In this document: in pieces, positions 26,452-33,755 of the stretch
Numbering within the stretch: position 1 is the first letter of the stretch
Layout of the letters: each line of letters starts with the position of its first letter
Source of the DNA: Clostridiales bacterium
Lineage (GTDB): Bacteria; Bacillota; Clostridia; Saccharofermentanales; Saccharofermentanaceae
Length of the DNA: 64,000 nt
Reading direction: 5' to 3'
NCBI GenBank assembly: GCA_017617295.1
Contig: JAFZWN010000042.1
Span: 1 to 64,000 of the forward strand
Translations under genes and position numbers: made by a program
Notes under the pieces: generated by a model
Database searches by the model: none
What the model was told of the DNA's origin: nothing
The model's input: the letters and a program-made list of their open reading frames with translations, nothing else

Positions 26452-27326
26452 TGCGGACCATACAAAGCCTGATAGACGAGAAGAGAGCTTCGAATAAGGC
26501 CAGAAGAGCGATCGCGCTCGAAGAGAATGTGATGGATGTTTACGGGAGATTTCCCGAACTGGCCGAGATCGACCGTAAGATCGTCGAGGCCAGAAGAGAC
26601 AGGCTCGTTGCCCGTTTTGAAGAAAAAGACGTTACATTCGATTTCCTCGAGAAAGAGGGAAAGGAGCTTTCCGAGCGACGCGAGAAGTTTATCCGGGATA
26701 ACGGTATAGATCCCGATTTCGATCAGGAGAGACCCGTTTGCGGCAAGTGCCTGGACACGGGCTTTGTCAAGACTGCAGCAGGTCCCAAGGTCTGTTCATG
26801 TATGAAGAACGAACTCTCTGAATGTTATGAACTCTGCGGACTCGGCAATTTTGATACATATACCGAGAAGGGTCTTTCGATGGATCATTTCGGCGATACC
26901 AAGGGAAGGAGCGCGCAAAGAGAGAAGCTCCTTAAACTGGTTATGCATATGCCGCCCATGAACGAGAAGGGCGTATGGATATTCTCGGCTCCTCCCCAGA
27001 GCGGCAAGACCTATCTTACCGTCTGTATCGTAAAAGCGGCCATCAGGCTCGGCAAGAGCGCGGCATACGTAAAGGCCGACCGGCTTGACGAACTGTCCCC
27101 CGAAGACATCGGGTTTATCAGGCAATGCGAATTCCTGGCAATAGATGACTATTCCGCTGAGGTCACCGCCGGAGCGAGAAGGACCAATATATTGAATGAT
27201 ATACTGGAACTTCGTATCTCCAACAAGGCTGCGACCGTCATAGTTACGCCTTTCGCACGCGAAGAGACCATAAGCGGGAGCGATCTGAGGATCGCAGCCA
27301 AGCTCTCCGGGGCGGGGGATATATGA
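26448..27326 (+). CDS. DnaC/DnaI-like helicase loader ATPase
   Basis: A 292-residue protein with a helical N-terminus, a zinc-binding cluster (Cys98, Cys101, Cys116, Cys118) and an AAA+ core as in DnaI/DnaC loaders. The P-loop reads APPQSGKT (181-188): the GKT is kept but the usual first Gly is Ala. Walker B is FLAIDD (229-234). It probably loads the replicative helicase with the DnaD protein encoded just upstream. At 292 residues it is near the family length. It is coupled at both ends by 4-base overlaps. Confidence 0.85.
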   Translation: MMRTIQSLIDEKRASNKARRAIALEENVMDVYGRFPELAEIDRKIVEARRDRLVARFEEKDVTFDFLEKEGKELSERREKFIRDNGIDPDFDQERPVCGKCLDTGFVKTAAGPKVCSCMKNELSECYELCGLGNFDTYTEKGLSMDHFGDTKGRSAQREKLLKLVMHMPPMNEKGVWIFSAPPQSGKTYLTVCIVKAAIRLGKSAAYVKADRLDELSPEDIGFIRQCEFLAIDDYSAEVTAGARRTNILNDILELRISNKAATVIVTPFAREETISGSDLRIAAKLSGAGDI

Positions 27327-27727
27327 AGATCAGGACCGGAACGGACATAGTCGCCGTTTCCAGGATAGAAAAGATCCTTAAGAACAGAAAGGACAGTTTT
27401 CTCCTGAAATGCTTTACCGATCAGGAACGCGAATACGCAGAGTCGTTTTCCTCTCCGAAGAGACAGGCAGAGATCTATTCCGCGCGTTTTGCGGCCAAGG
27501 AAGCGGCGGCCAAAGCCCTGGGAACAGGATTATGCATTGACGGGATAACTTTCCTGGACTTCGAGGTATCAAGGGATCCCAACGGTGCTCCCGGGATATG
27601 CTTTCACGGCCGCGCAGAAGAGATAGCGCGGGGCCTTCGTATTATATCTGCGTCCCTGAGCCTTTCACACGAGAATGAATATGCAGTAGCCGTCTGCACT
27701 TTACTGACAGATGAAAAAGACAGCTGA
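27323..27727 (+). CDS. acpS: Holo-[acyl-carrier-protein] synthase
   Basis: A 134-residue AcpS: GTDIVAVSRIE with metal ligand Asp8, and FAAKEAAAKALGTG with Glu60. It moves 4'-phosphopantetheine from CoA to the serine of acyl carrier protein and so activates fatty acid synthesis. The length is slightly above the usual 118-126. GGGGG precedes the ATG. The next gene starts inside its last codons. Confidence 0.95.
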   Translation: MKIRTGTDIVAVSRIEKILKNRKDSFLLKCFTDQEREYAESFSSPKRQAEIYSARFAAKEAAAKALGTGLCIDGITFLDFEVSRDPNGAPGICFHGRAEEIARGLRIISASLSLSHENEYAVAVCTLLTDEKDS

Positions 27728-28949
27728 TAAGAAAGAACCCAAAAAGAGCCTGTTCAGATTCGGCTCATCCAAAAAGGATGAGTTCGAGTACACGACTCCC
27801 GACAGAGGTATCCGTCATCTCGAGGATGCCGCTTCTTTCCTGAACGAGGATTATTCGGCAGGCGGGCAGTTCGGACAGCCTGAGGATATGCAGGACCGCT
27901 GGGGCCTTTCCAAAAACGATGCTTTTGTCAAAAGACGTAAGCGCCGCGTTTTTCTTCGCTTCGGCATCGCCCTTGCCGTGACTGTACTTATAATAACATC
28001 AGTATTTTACTTTCTCCCGAGGATCCTTCCGGGATTCTTCAAAGGCTCTAATATCGAGCTTTTCGTCGAAAAGAATGTAGTGTACGAATACGGGGATTCC
28101 TATAGAGTAGTCAAGGAGACTGTCGCCAAGATAATGGAGCAGCCTATAGTATCTTCCGAATGCACGACCCAGGTTCTGTTTAACGAACCCGTGAGGCTCC
28201 TGGCTCCCGATGTCGGGAACGGATATGATCTTATCGAGACCATGGACGGCATCACGGGATACATCCGCTCGTCCGCGCTCACGCCTGACATGACTTCTGT
28301 AGAACCCGACCTTCATGAATATAAGCTGGTCGTATCGGATGCAAAAAAGAACATCATGAGCCACGCGAGCCACGGAACGCTTGTCACTGAAGTCATGATG
28401 AACACAGTTCTTTACGCAGATGTCAAAAGAGACGGCGTTTATCAGGTGTCGCTGCCTGACGGGGATACAGGCTGGATAGGTTCCTCGGGCGTTATAGAGA
28501 TCGGCCCGAGAGATCAGATCGAGGCAGTATCCACGAGATATTTCGTGAGCTCGGCCCTGACACTGGTCAACGCTATGTATTCCGAGAACGGTATTTCCGC
28601 CAAGGGGATCTCCATTAACGGCCTTGTCTATGTCTGCTCCAGCGTGAACGGCATACCGATGCCCAGGCTCGCGGAAGACCAGATCCTGGAGGGAACGGAG
28701 GTCGAGCTTCAGTACGATGTCGTTACGGGAGAACTGCTGACGGATCAGATAATCCCCGGGGACATCCTGTTCCTGGCGAGCCCATATGATCCCGACAGTA
28801 CCGAGATCTATGAGATGGCGGTCTGTACCGACTCGGGGACGCTTCTCAAAGTGTCGTCATCGGGGACCACGATAAGGCTCGTCCGCTTCGATTCTGAAAG
28901 TGAATTGTGCAACAGGATAATAGCTGTAAGACGCGTGTTTACCGAATAA
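27711..28949 (+). CDS. Membrane-anchored SH3-type protein with inactive-looking NlpC/P60 domain
   Basis: A 412-residue protein: cytoplasmic tail 1-80, membrane segment about 83-104, then two bacterial SH3-like domains (about 140-190, ending GITGYI, and 205-262, ending GDTGWI). A C-terminal domain (270-395) keeps the frame of NlpC/P60 cell-wall peptidases: GISINGLV at 299-306 where active enzymes have G-x-D-C-S-G, then IPMPRLAEDQILEG and PGDILFL (349-355). The catalytic Cys is Ile302, and the usual His is replaced in YEMAVC (367-372). It is therefore probably a binding or regulatory pseudoenzyme at the cell wall. It overlaps acpS by 17 bases and has no clear ribosome binding site. Confidence 0.75.
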   Translation: MKKTADKKEPKKSLFRFGSSKKDEFEYTTPDRGIRHLEDAASFLNEDYSAGGQFGQPEDMQDRWGLSKNDAFVKRRKRRVFLRFGIALAVTVLIITSVFYFLPRILPGFFKGSNIELFVEKNVVYEYGDSYRVVKETVAKIMEQPIVSSECTTQVLFNEPVRLLAPDVGNGYDLIETMDGITGYIRSSALTPDMTSVEPDLHEYKLVVSDAKKNIMSHASHGTLVTEVMMNTVLYADVKRDGVYQVSLPDGDTGWIGSSGVIEIGPRDQIEAVSTRYFVSSALTLVNAMYSENGISAKGISINGLVYVCSSVNGIPMPRLAEDQILEGTEVELQYDVVTGELLTDQIIPGDILFLASPYDPDSTEIYEMAVCTDSGTLLKVSSSGTTIRLVRFDSESELCNRIIAVRRVFTE

Positions 28950-28980
28950 GGAAATATGTCCGCGGCACATAAAAAAGTTG

Positions 28981-29009
28981 TTGCAAGAATCGGATTAATA
29001 TGATATCAT
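28981..29009 (+). promoter_or_regulatory. Promoter of rpmB
   Basis: TTGCAA (28981-28986) and TATCAT (29004-29009) are 17 bases apart, about 40 bases upstream of the L28 start codon. AGGAGGTG lies just before that ATG. Confidence 0.6.
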
Positions 29010-29048
29010 TTCACTTGCGTTTTAAAGATTGATAGGAGGTGTTTTCTA

Positions 29049-29246
29049 ATGGCTAAGTGTGAAATTTGTCAGAAGGATACATTTTTTGGCAGAAAGATAA
29101 GCATTACGCGTTCGCAGATTTCACGTCGTGCACTGACAACTCAGAAGCCTAACGTCAGAAACGTTAAGGTAGTTGTTGACGGCACCCCTAAGACAATGCA
29201 TGTTTGCACAAGATGTCTGCGTTCCGGTCTCGTAAAGAGAGCGTAA
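29049..29246 (+). CDS. rpmB: 50S ribosomal protein L28
   Basis: A 65-residue L28 of the zinc-ribbon type: Cys4/Cys7 (CEIC) and Cys53/Cys56 (CTRC), with the RSQISRRALTTQKPN core and basic C-terminus LVKRA. It is part of the large ribosomal subunit. A perfect AGGAGGTG ribosome binding site, its own promoter and a terminator make it a single-gene unit. The two CxxC pairs mark the zinc-binding form; many bacteria have a zinc-free version that replaces it under zinc limitation. Confidence 0.96.
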   Translation: MAKCEICQKDTFFGRKISITRSQISRRALTTQKPNVRNVKVVVDGTPKTMHVCTRCLRSGLVKRA

Positions 29247-29272
29247 GAGATCTTCTTATCCAAAAGTATTCA

Positions 29273-29300
29273 AGGAAGTTCCTTCGGGGACTTCTTTTTA
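29273..29300 (+). terminator. Rho-independent terminator after rpmB
   Basis: A ten-pair stem (AGGAAGTTCC, 29273-29282, with GGGACTTCTT, 29287-29296) closes a TTCG tetraloop and is followed by T residues. Confidence 0.88.
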
Positions 29301-29315
29301 GTTGTTTTTTGAGGA

Positions 29316-29437
29316 CCGGCTTATCCCAATGATAACAGATCCGTTCCGTCCGATGTCAAGGACTTCGTCGCGACGCGGTGCCCTTCGGGCATCCTTGACA
29401 TCCCGGACGGATCTGTAGGATGAGATATAACCCGGCC
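29316..29437. repeat. Large nested inverted repeat, possible structured RNA or cruciform
   Basis: Nested complementary segments fold this non-coding stretch into one long arm: CCGG 29316-29319 with 29432-29435; TTATCC 29321-29326 with GGATGA 29418-29423; CAGATCC 29336-29342 with 29409-29415; GTCCG 29348-29352 with 29404-29408; ATGTCAAGGA 29353-29362 with 29392-29401 (perfect). The top holds a palindrome CGTCGCGACG (29366-29375) and a hairpin TGCCC...GGGCA (29379-29391). No T-run follows, so it is not a second terminator. It may be a non-coding RNA, a mobile palindromic repeat or a DNA cruciform. Confidence 0.7.
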
Positions 29438-29456
29438 GATAAGAAAGACCTTGGAT

Positions 29457-29616
29457 CAGGCGGTATACGATTTATTTTCTGCGATTCCGTGGTGGTAATC
29501 ATTTATTTTTTTACGATTCCGTGGTGGTATACAATTATTTTTTTGAGTTTTTGTGGTGGTAATCACTTTAGTTTTCTCTTTTCCGTGGTTTTTATCATCC
29601 TATAAGACATAAAACC
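29457..29616. repeat. Five degenerate 32-bp tandem repeats
   Basis: The motif GTGGTGGTA begins at 29489, 29521 and 29553; a variant GTGGTTTTTATCA begins at 29585 and a more diverged CAGGCGGTATACGA at 29457. The period is exactly 32 bases throughout, with no spacers. Each unit starts G-rich and continues T-rich, often ending in TTCC. The array stops two bases before the -35 box of the nuclease-like gene, so it could be a set of protein binding sites placed on one face of the helix (three turns). With the inverted repeat, this accounts for the 446-base stretch between rpmB and that gene. Confidence 0.75.
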
Positions 29617-29618
29617 GG

Positions 29619-29647
29619 TTGAAATCATGATCCTTCGGGTTCATAAT
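29619..29647 (+). promoter_or_regulatory. Promoter of the PD-(D/E)XK-like gene
   Basis: TTGAAA (29619-29624) and CATAAT (29642-29647) are 17 bases apart. The -35 box begins immediately after the 32-bp repeat array. Confidence 0.6.
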
Positions 29648-29692
29648 ATAGAAAAATTTGTTCGTTTACAAAAAATGCAGGAGGGATTCAGT

Positions 29693-30469
29693 ATGGTTGA
29701 ACTGGCAAGGCAGAGACTTAAGTATCTGGATAATATAAGCAGTATCCTTCAAGATGCTGTAAGAACATCTCCTGCGGGCAGTCTGGTACTACGGAACACA
29801 AAACTAAACGGTCTGCAACTCTATATGAGAAAGAACGGAACTGAGATATACATACCCTTCTCCGAGGCCGGACCTCTGGCCACCAAGCGGTACCATATCT
29901 ATGTGCTGAAACTGGTGGATCAGGAGATCGGGGCTTTGGAGAAGTATCTGAAGGCGATGCCAAAGATCCGGTTTGAAGATGCACTCGCGCAAGTGCCGGA
30001 TCCCATAAAGCCGCTGATATCACCCGCCATAATGACTGATGAGGAATATGCCCGGAGGTGGCAGGCTGAGATCTATACCGGAAAAGGATTTGATCCGAAG
30101 GATACTACCGAATTCTACACGCGGAAGGGTGAGCGCGTGAGGTCAAAGTCGGAAGTGCTTATCGCCAATGCGCTCTATGATCTGGGTATCCCGTATAAAT
30201 ATGAGTGTCCCCTTGTGCTCTATGACGGGAGACTCATAATCCACCCTGACTTTACCATTCTCAATATGAGGACAAGGGAAGTGTATTATCTGGAACATGC
30301 CGGGAGGATAGACAAGGAGTCTTATGCCAAGTCTTTCGTTTTAAGGCTTAAGTATTATACGGATAACGGGATCTTCTTCGGCGACAGGCTGCTATTTACC
30401 TTTGAATCGGATGATATGCCGCTTTCCACAAAGGACCTGGATGCGTTCCTGAGACATTATTTCCTGTAA
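29693..30469 (+). CDS. PD-(D/E)XK nuclease-like protein of a clostridial orphan family
   Basis: A 258-residue protein with a helical N-terminal half (LARQRLKYLDNISS; a small basic beta region GLQLYMRKNGTEIYIP; helices to about 125). The C-terminal half carries YTRKGERVRSKSEVLIANAL, GIPYKYECPL, HPDFTIL and VYYLEHAGRID. RSKSE, PDF and E-x-H fit the acidic positions of a PD-(D/E)XK fold nuclease, with His where Lys is usual. I know related proteins in Clostridia that read YWEHFGMMD at the last motif; their function is not established. AGGAGG eight bases before 29693 sets the start. It has its own promoter and terminator. Confidence 0.7.
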   Translation: MVELARQRLKYLDNISSILQDAVRTSPAGSLVLRNTKLNGLQLYMRKNGTEIYIPFSEAGPLATKRYHIYVLKLVDQEIGALEKYLKAMPKIRFEDALAQVPDPIKPLISPAIMTDEEYARRWQAEIYTGKGFDPKDTTEFYTRKGERVRSKSEVLIANALYDLGIPYKYECPLVLYDGRLIIHPDFTILNMRTREVYYLEHAGRIDKESYAKSFVLRLKYYTDNGIFFGDRLLFTFESDDMPLSTKDLDAFLRHYFL

Positions 30470-30473
30470 ACAA

Positions 30474-30503
30474 AAAGGCTGCCGGATAGAAACGGCAGCC
30501 TTT
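30474..30503. terminator. Bidirectional terminator between the nuclease-like gene and serS
   Basis: A perfect 11-pair stem (AAAGGCTGCCG, 30474-30484, with CGGCAGCCTTT, 30493-30503) around an eight-base loop, with A-rich and T-rich flanks, sits between two convergent genes. Confidence 0.88.
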
Positions 30504-30523
30504 GATCTTTCATATATGAGATA

Positions 30524-31822
30524 TTACTTCGCGGGTACTTCGATGACGCTCTTGCCGCCCATGTACATGCGGAGAGGCTCGGGGATCCTGACGGAGCCAT
30601 CCTCGTTCAGGTTGTTCTCGAGGAATGCGATGAGCATTCTCGGCGGAGCGACGACCGTGTTGTTGAGAGTGTGGGCGAGATAGTTACCCTTGCTCTTGTC
30701 CTCGGGCTTGATCCTGATACCGAGCCTTCTTGCCTGGGCATCTCCCAAGTTCGAGCACGAACCAACTTCAAAATACTTCTTCTGTCTGGGAGACCATGCC
30801 TCTACGTCGCAGGACTTGACCTTGAGATCTGCTAGGTCGCCGGAGCAGCACTCGAGGGTGCGCACGGGGATATCGAGGCTCCTGAAGAAGTCTACAGAAT
30901 TCTGCCAGAGCCTGTCATACCATGCCTTACTGTCTTCAGGCTTACAGACGACGATCATCTCCTGCTTCTCGAACTGGTGGATACGGTATACGCCTCTCTC
31001 CTCGATGCCGTGAGCACCGACTTCCTTACGGAAGCAGGGGGAATAGCTCGTAAGTGTCTGGGGAAGCTGGGATTCGTCGGTAAGGGTATTGATGAACTTA
31101 CCGATCATGGAATGCTCGGATGTGCCGATGAGGTAGAGATCTTCGCCCTCGATCTTATACATCATGTTCTCCATCTCGGAAAAGCTCATGACGCCGGTTA
31201 CTACGCTGCTTCTGATCATGAACGGAGGGATATAGTATGTGAATCCGCGGTCGATCATGAAGTCGCGCGCATATGAGAGGATGGCGGAGTGGAGCCTGGC
31301 GATGTCGCCTCTTAAGTAATAGAAGCCGTTGCCGCTCGTGTCTCTTGCGGGATCGAGCTCGATACCGTTCAGGTTCTCCATGATATCGACATGATAAGGG
31401 ATCTCGAAAGAAGGTACGAGAGGCTCGCCGAACTTCTCTATCTCGACATTCTCGGAATCGTCCTTGCCTATCGGAACGGAAGGATCGATGATATTGGGGA
31501 TCACTCTCATGATCTTGTCGATCTTCTCTTCGTATTCAGTCTCTTTGACCGAAAGGGCGGCAAGCTCGTCTGCCATGGCAGCAACCTCAGCCTTCTTCTG
31601 CTCGGCCTCGTCCTTCTTGCCCTGTCCCATGCAGTAACCGATCTCCTTAGAGATCTTGTTCCTCTGGCTTCTCAGATATTCCGCGCGGGTCTTGGCCTCT
31701 CTGTATTCCTTATCGAGTGTCAGGACTTCGTCCACCAGGGGGAGTTTCTCGTCCTGAAATTTTTTCTTTATATTCTCCTTAACGAGTTCAGGGTCATTCC
31801 TTAAAAGCTTAATGTCGATCAT
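30524..31822 (-). CDS. serS: Seryl-tRNA synthetase
   Basis: A 432-residue class II synthetase. The N-terminal coiled-coil arm (about 27-105) binds tRNA-Ser. Motif 2 is PCFRKEVGAHGIEERG; TSEHSMIG and VGSCSNLGDAQARR form the serine site. Motif 3 reads LNNTVVAPPRMLIAFLEN rather than the textbook LNGSGLAVGRTLVAILEN. I recall the same variant from other clostridial SerS proteins, so it marks a subgroup and not a defect. GGAGG lies eight bases before the ATG. Only 42 bases separate it from the upstream gene on the same strand, so there is no room for a T-box leader. Confidence 0.96.
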   Translation of the reverse strand: MIDIKLLRNDPELVKENIKKKFQDEKLPLVDEVLTLDKEYREAKTRAEYLRSQRNKISKEIGYCMGQGKKDEAEQKKAEVAAMADELAALSVKETEYEEKIDKIMRVIPNIIDPSVPIGKDDSENVEIEKFGEPLVPSFEIPYHVDIMENLNGIELDPARDTSGNGFYYLRGDIARLHSAILSYARDFMIDRGFTYYIPPFMIRSSVVTGVMSFSEMENMMYKIEGEDLYLIGTSEHSMIGKFINTLTDESQLPQTLTSYSPCFRKEVGAHGIEERGVYRIHQFEKQEMIVVCKPEDSKAWYDRLWQNSVDFFRSLDIPVRTLECCSGDLADLKVKSCDVEAWSPRQKKYFEVGSCSNLGDAQARRLGIRIKPEDKSKGNYLAHTLNNTVVAPPRMLIAFLENNLNEDGSVRIPEPLRMYMGGKSVIEVPAK

Positions 31823-31864
31823 AAGCCAACCTCCAATTCTTAAGTCAATCTATTCTAGCACTTA

Positions 31865-33244
31865 TCAGCCGTTATTTCCGCTATAATTTCCTTCCGGGTA
31901 TTCACATGCGGCGTTCCAGAGGATGAATTCCGACAGTCCCGCATCCTGGACGGCCCGGATCTGGTCATTGATAGCGGTGTAATCGTAATCCATATAGTTG
32001 CCCGCTCCGATATATGCGGCAGTGAAAGCCTGTATATAGGGACGTACCACCGAATATCCTTCGCGGTCGTGGCGGCGGGATCCCACCTCAAGGGCATTAT
32101 ACATAATGTCATAGGGATACTTGTCCGGTGTATCGTAGCTTCTGCCGTTCAGGTAAGTTCCGAGAGCATAGTGGGACGGATATATCATGGGACAGAGGGA
32201 ATCCACTCCGGTGAATCCCATCGTCGCCCAGTCCTGGCCGAGAAGGTCGCCGTCCAGAGAACTCGTTACGGCTATTCCGAAAACATCTGCCGACAAAGGT
32301 ACGCCGAGCGTATCCTGTATCCTGATCCTGGCGGTCTGCAGGAATCTGTTGATGGCGTCCGCTTTGCCGGGGACCTCGTTCTCGGGGCCGAAATAAGGGG
32401 AATTGCCGCTTATCGAAGATCCTGTCGGGAATCTCACGTAGTCGAACTGTATCTCGTCAACGCCCATCTCGATAGCTTCTTCTGCGAGTTCGATAAAGTA
32501 ATCCCAGTTCCTGGAATCATAGGGGCTCAAGAAAGTCTCTGAGCCTTCGTTACTGAACCGGAGCGGCTGCCCGGTGCTGTCGCATACCGCGCGGTCGGGG
32601 AAGGCATCTGCCATCATGGGATCCTTGAAGCAGACTATTCGGCCGATGACGCGGGCTCCTCTGCTGTGGCATTCCTGACATATGGCCGGAAGGTTGATGA
32701 TATTCCTGACGTAACCGTTACCGACGGATAAAGCTGTCTGATTGTTCGTGTTATAGTAGATCCCGTCAGATTCCTTGAGATCTATTACCACTGAATCGAG
32801 TTCGGAGTTCTCTATCAGGGTGAGGTTCTGATCCAGATACATTGCAGCATTGAGATAGATGCCGTGTACGGGGACATGCTCGTAGGGGATCGGATCGGGG
32901 CATTCCTCGAGAGGTCCCCAGTAGTTGTCGGCCAGAGCATTTACCGGCAGGGATTCCGTTACGGTAAAAGGAGTGGTCGTCGCTTCGGTGGAGAACGTAG
33001 CAACAAAATCCGTTGTCTCGCCCGTGGCTTCGGATCCCGCCGAACGTCCGATGACAGTGTCGGACAGGCCGGATCTCTTCCCGAGGAAGGCTCCCGCCAG
33101 TATCAGCGCGAGCACCGTGGCGGTCAGGCTCATGCCGATAAAGATCTTCTGCAGCCTGGAAACGACTGCCTGTTCCTTACCGCTCTTCTGCCTCTGGGCG
33201 CGTTTATAAGAATCCAGATTGTACTTCTTGTTCTCGTTTATCAT
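31865..33244 (-). CDS. DUF4015 family putative glycoside hydrolase, membrane-anchored
   Basis: A 459-residue protein: short basic cytoplasmic tail, membrane segment about 31-54, a Thr/Ser/Glu-rich spacer to about 100, then a DUF4015 (GH13-like TIM barrel) domain. Family marks are VHGIYLNAAMYLD, ELDSVVIDLKESDG, ARVIGRIVCFKDP, FLSPYDSRNWDYFIELAEEA and DEIQFDYVRFPTG. The family is predicted to hydrolyse glycans; substrates are not known. It acts outside the membrane. Its ATG lacks a ribosome binding site and has TATAAT six bases upstream. serS is 42 bases downstream on the same strand. Confidence 0.85.
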   Translation of the reverse strand: MINENKKYNLDSYKRAQRQKSGKEQAVVSRLQKIFIGMSLTATVLALILAGAFLGKRSGLSDTVIGRSAGSEATGETTDFVATFSTEATTTPFTVTESLPVNALADNYWGPLEECPDPIPYEHVPVHGIYLNAAMYLDQNLTLIENSELDSVVIDLKESDGIYYNTNNQTALSVGNGYVRNIINLPAICQECHSRGARVIGRIVCFKDPMMADAFPDRAVCDSTGQPLRFSNEGSETFLSPYDSRNWDYFIELAEEAIEMGVDEIQFDYVRFPTGSSISGNSPYFGPENEVPGKADAINRFLQTARIRIQDTLGVPLSADVFGIAVTSSLDGDLLGQDWATMGFTGVDSLCPMIYPSHYALGTYLNGRSYDTPDKYPYDIMYNALEVGSRRHDREGYSVVRPYIQAFTAAYIGAGNYMDYDYTAINDQIRAVQDAGLSEFILWNAACEYPEGNYSGNNG

Positions 33245-33250
33245 AGGTGC

Positions 33251-33279
33251 ATTATACTCAATTGCAGTTTAAATTTCGA
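33251..33279 (-). promoter_or_regulatory. Promoter of the DUF4015 gene, leaderless arrangement
   Basis: On the minus strand TCGAAA (33279-33274) and TATAAT (33256-33251) are 17 bases apart. The ATG at 33244 follows the -10 box after only six bases (GCACCT), leaving no room for a leader or Shine-Dalgarno sequence. Confidence 0.6.
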
Positions 33280-33335
33280 TGAATATGTATTAAAATTATT
33301 TATATAATAAAATTCCCGACGGGAGAAAGTATATC

Positions 33336-33755
33336 ATGATTGTTCGTAATTGTGCAGGCGGAATAGTATTCCATGGCGACACTGTCTTTTTGCTCCAAAA
33401 CGATAAACGTGACTGGGCTTTTCCCAAGGGAGTCATAAGGGATAACCGTAAGCTTACCGATGTGGCGGTGGAGCGGCTTATGGTAGAGGCCGGGATACAG
33501 GCAAAGGTCCTGGCTCCTTGCGGGAAGACGCATTATGAGTTCTATTCGGTGACCAGACAGAAGCCGGTACATAACAATGTATCGTGGTTTGTCATGGAAG
33601 CTCTGAGTACTGATATCACCCTTGACGAGAGCGAAGGCTTTATCGACGGCAGGTTCTTTTCGATGGAAGAGGCGCTGGATACCATCACTTACAGTCAGGA
33701 CAGATCGCTGCTTTTGATGGCTTACCAGAAATACAGGGAGCTTAATGCGATTTGA
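33336..33755 (+). CDS. Nudix-fold protein with degenerate Nudix box
   Basis: A 139-residue protein with the Nudix fold pattern: AGGIVFHGDTVFLLQ strand pair, AFPKG before the box, and a C-terminal ESEGFIDGRFFSMEEAL typical of Nudix hydrolases. The box at residues 32-54 keeps the end glycines and one Glu (position 51). Three other acidic or Arg positions are changed: Arg38 for the first Glu, Glu46-Arg47 reversed against the usual Arg-Glu, and Val50 for Glu. Metal-dependent hydrolysis may therefore be lost or altered. GGGAGAAAG precedes the ATG. It overlaps yigZ by four bases. Confidence 0.8.
   Translation: MIVRNCAGGIVFHGDTVFLLQNDKRDWAFPKGVIRDNRKLTDVAVERLMVEAGIQAKVLAPCGKTHYEFYSVTRQKPVHNNVSWFVMEALSTDITLDESEGFIDGRFFSMEEALDTITYSQDRSLLLMAYQKYRELNAI

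Noticed and set aside
29420-29605. 61-residue frame over the 32-bp repeats
   Set aside because: It is generated by the repeats (VVVIIYFF-type sequence) and has no ribosome binding site.
29457-29616. CRISPR array
   Set aside because: Units are contiguous 32-bp tandem repeats with no spacers, they are degenerate, and no cas gene is near.
31823-31864. T-box riboswitch before serS
   Set aside because: The gap is only 42 bases and holds just a ribosome binding site.
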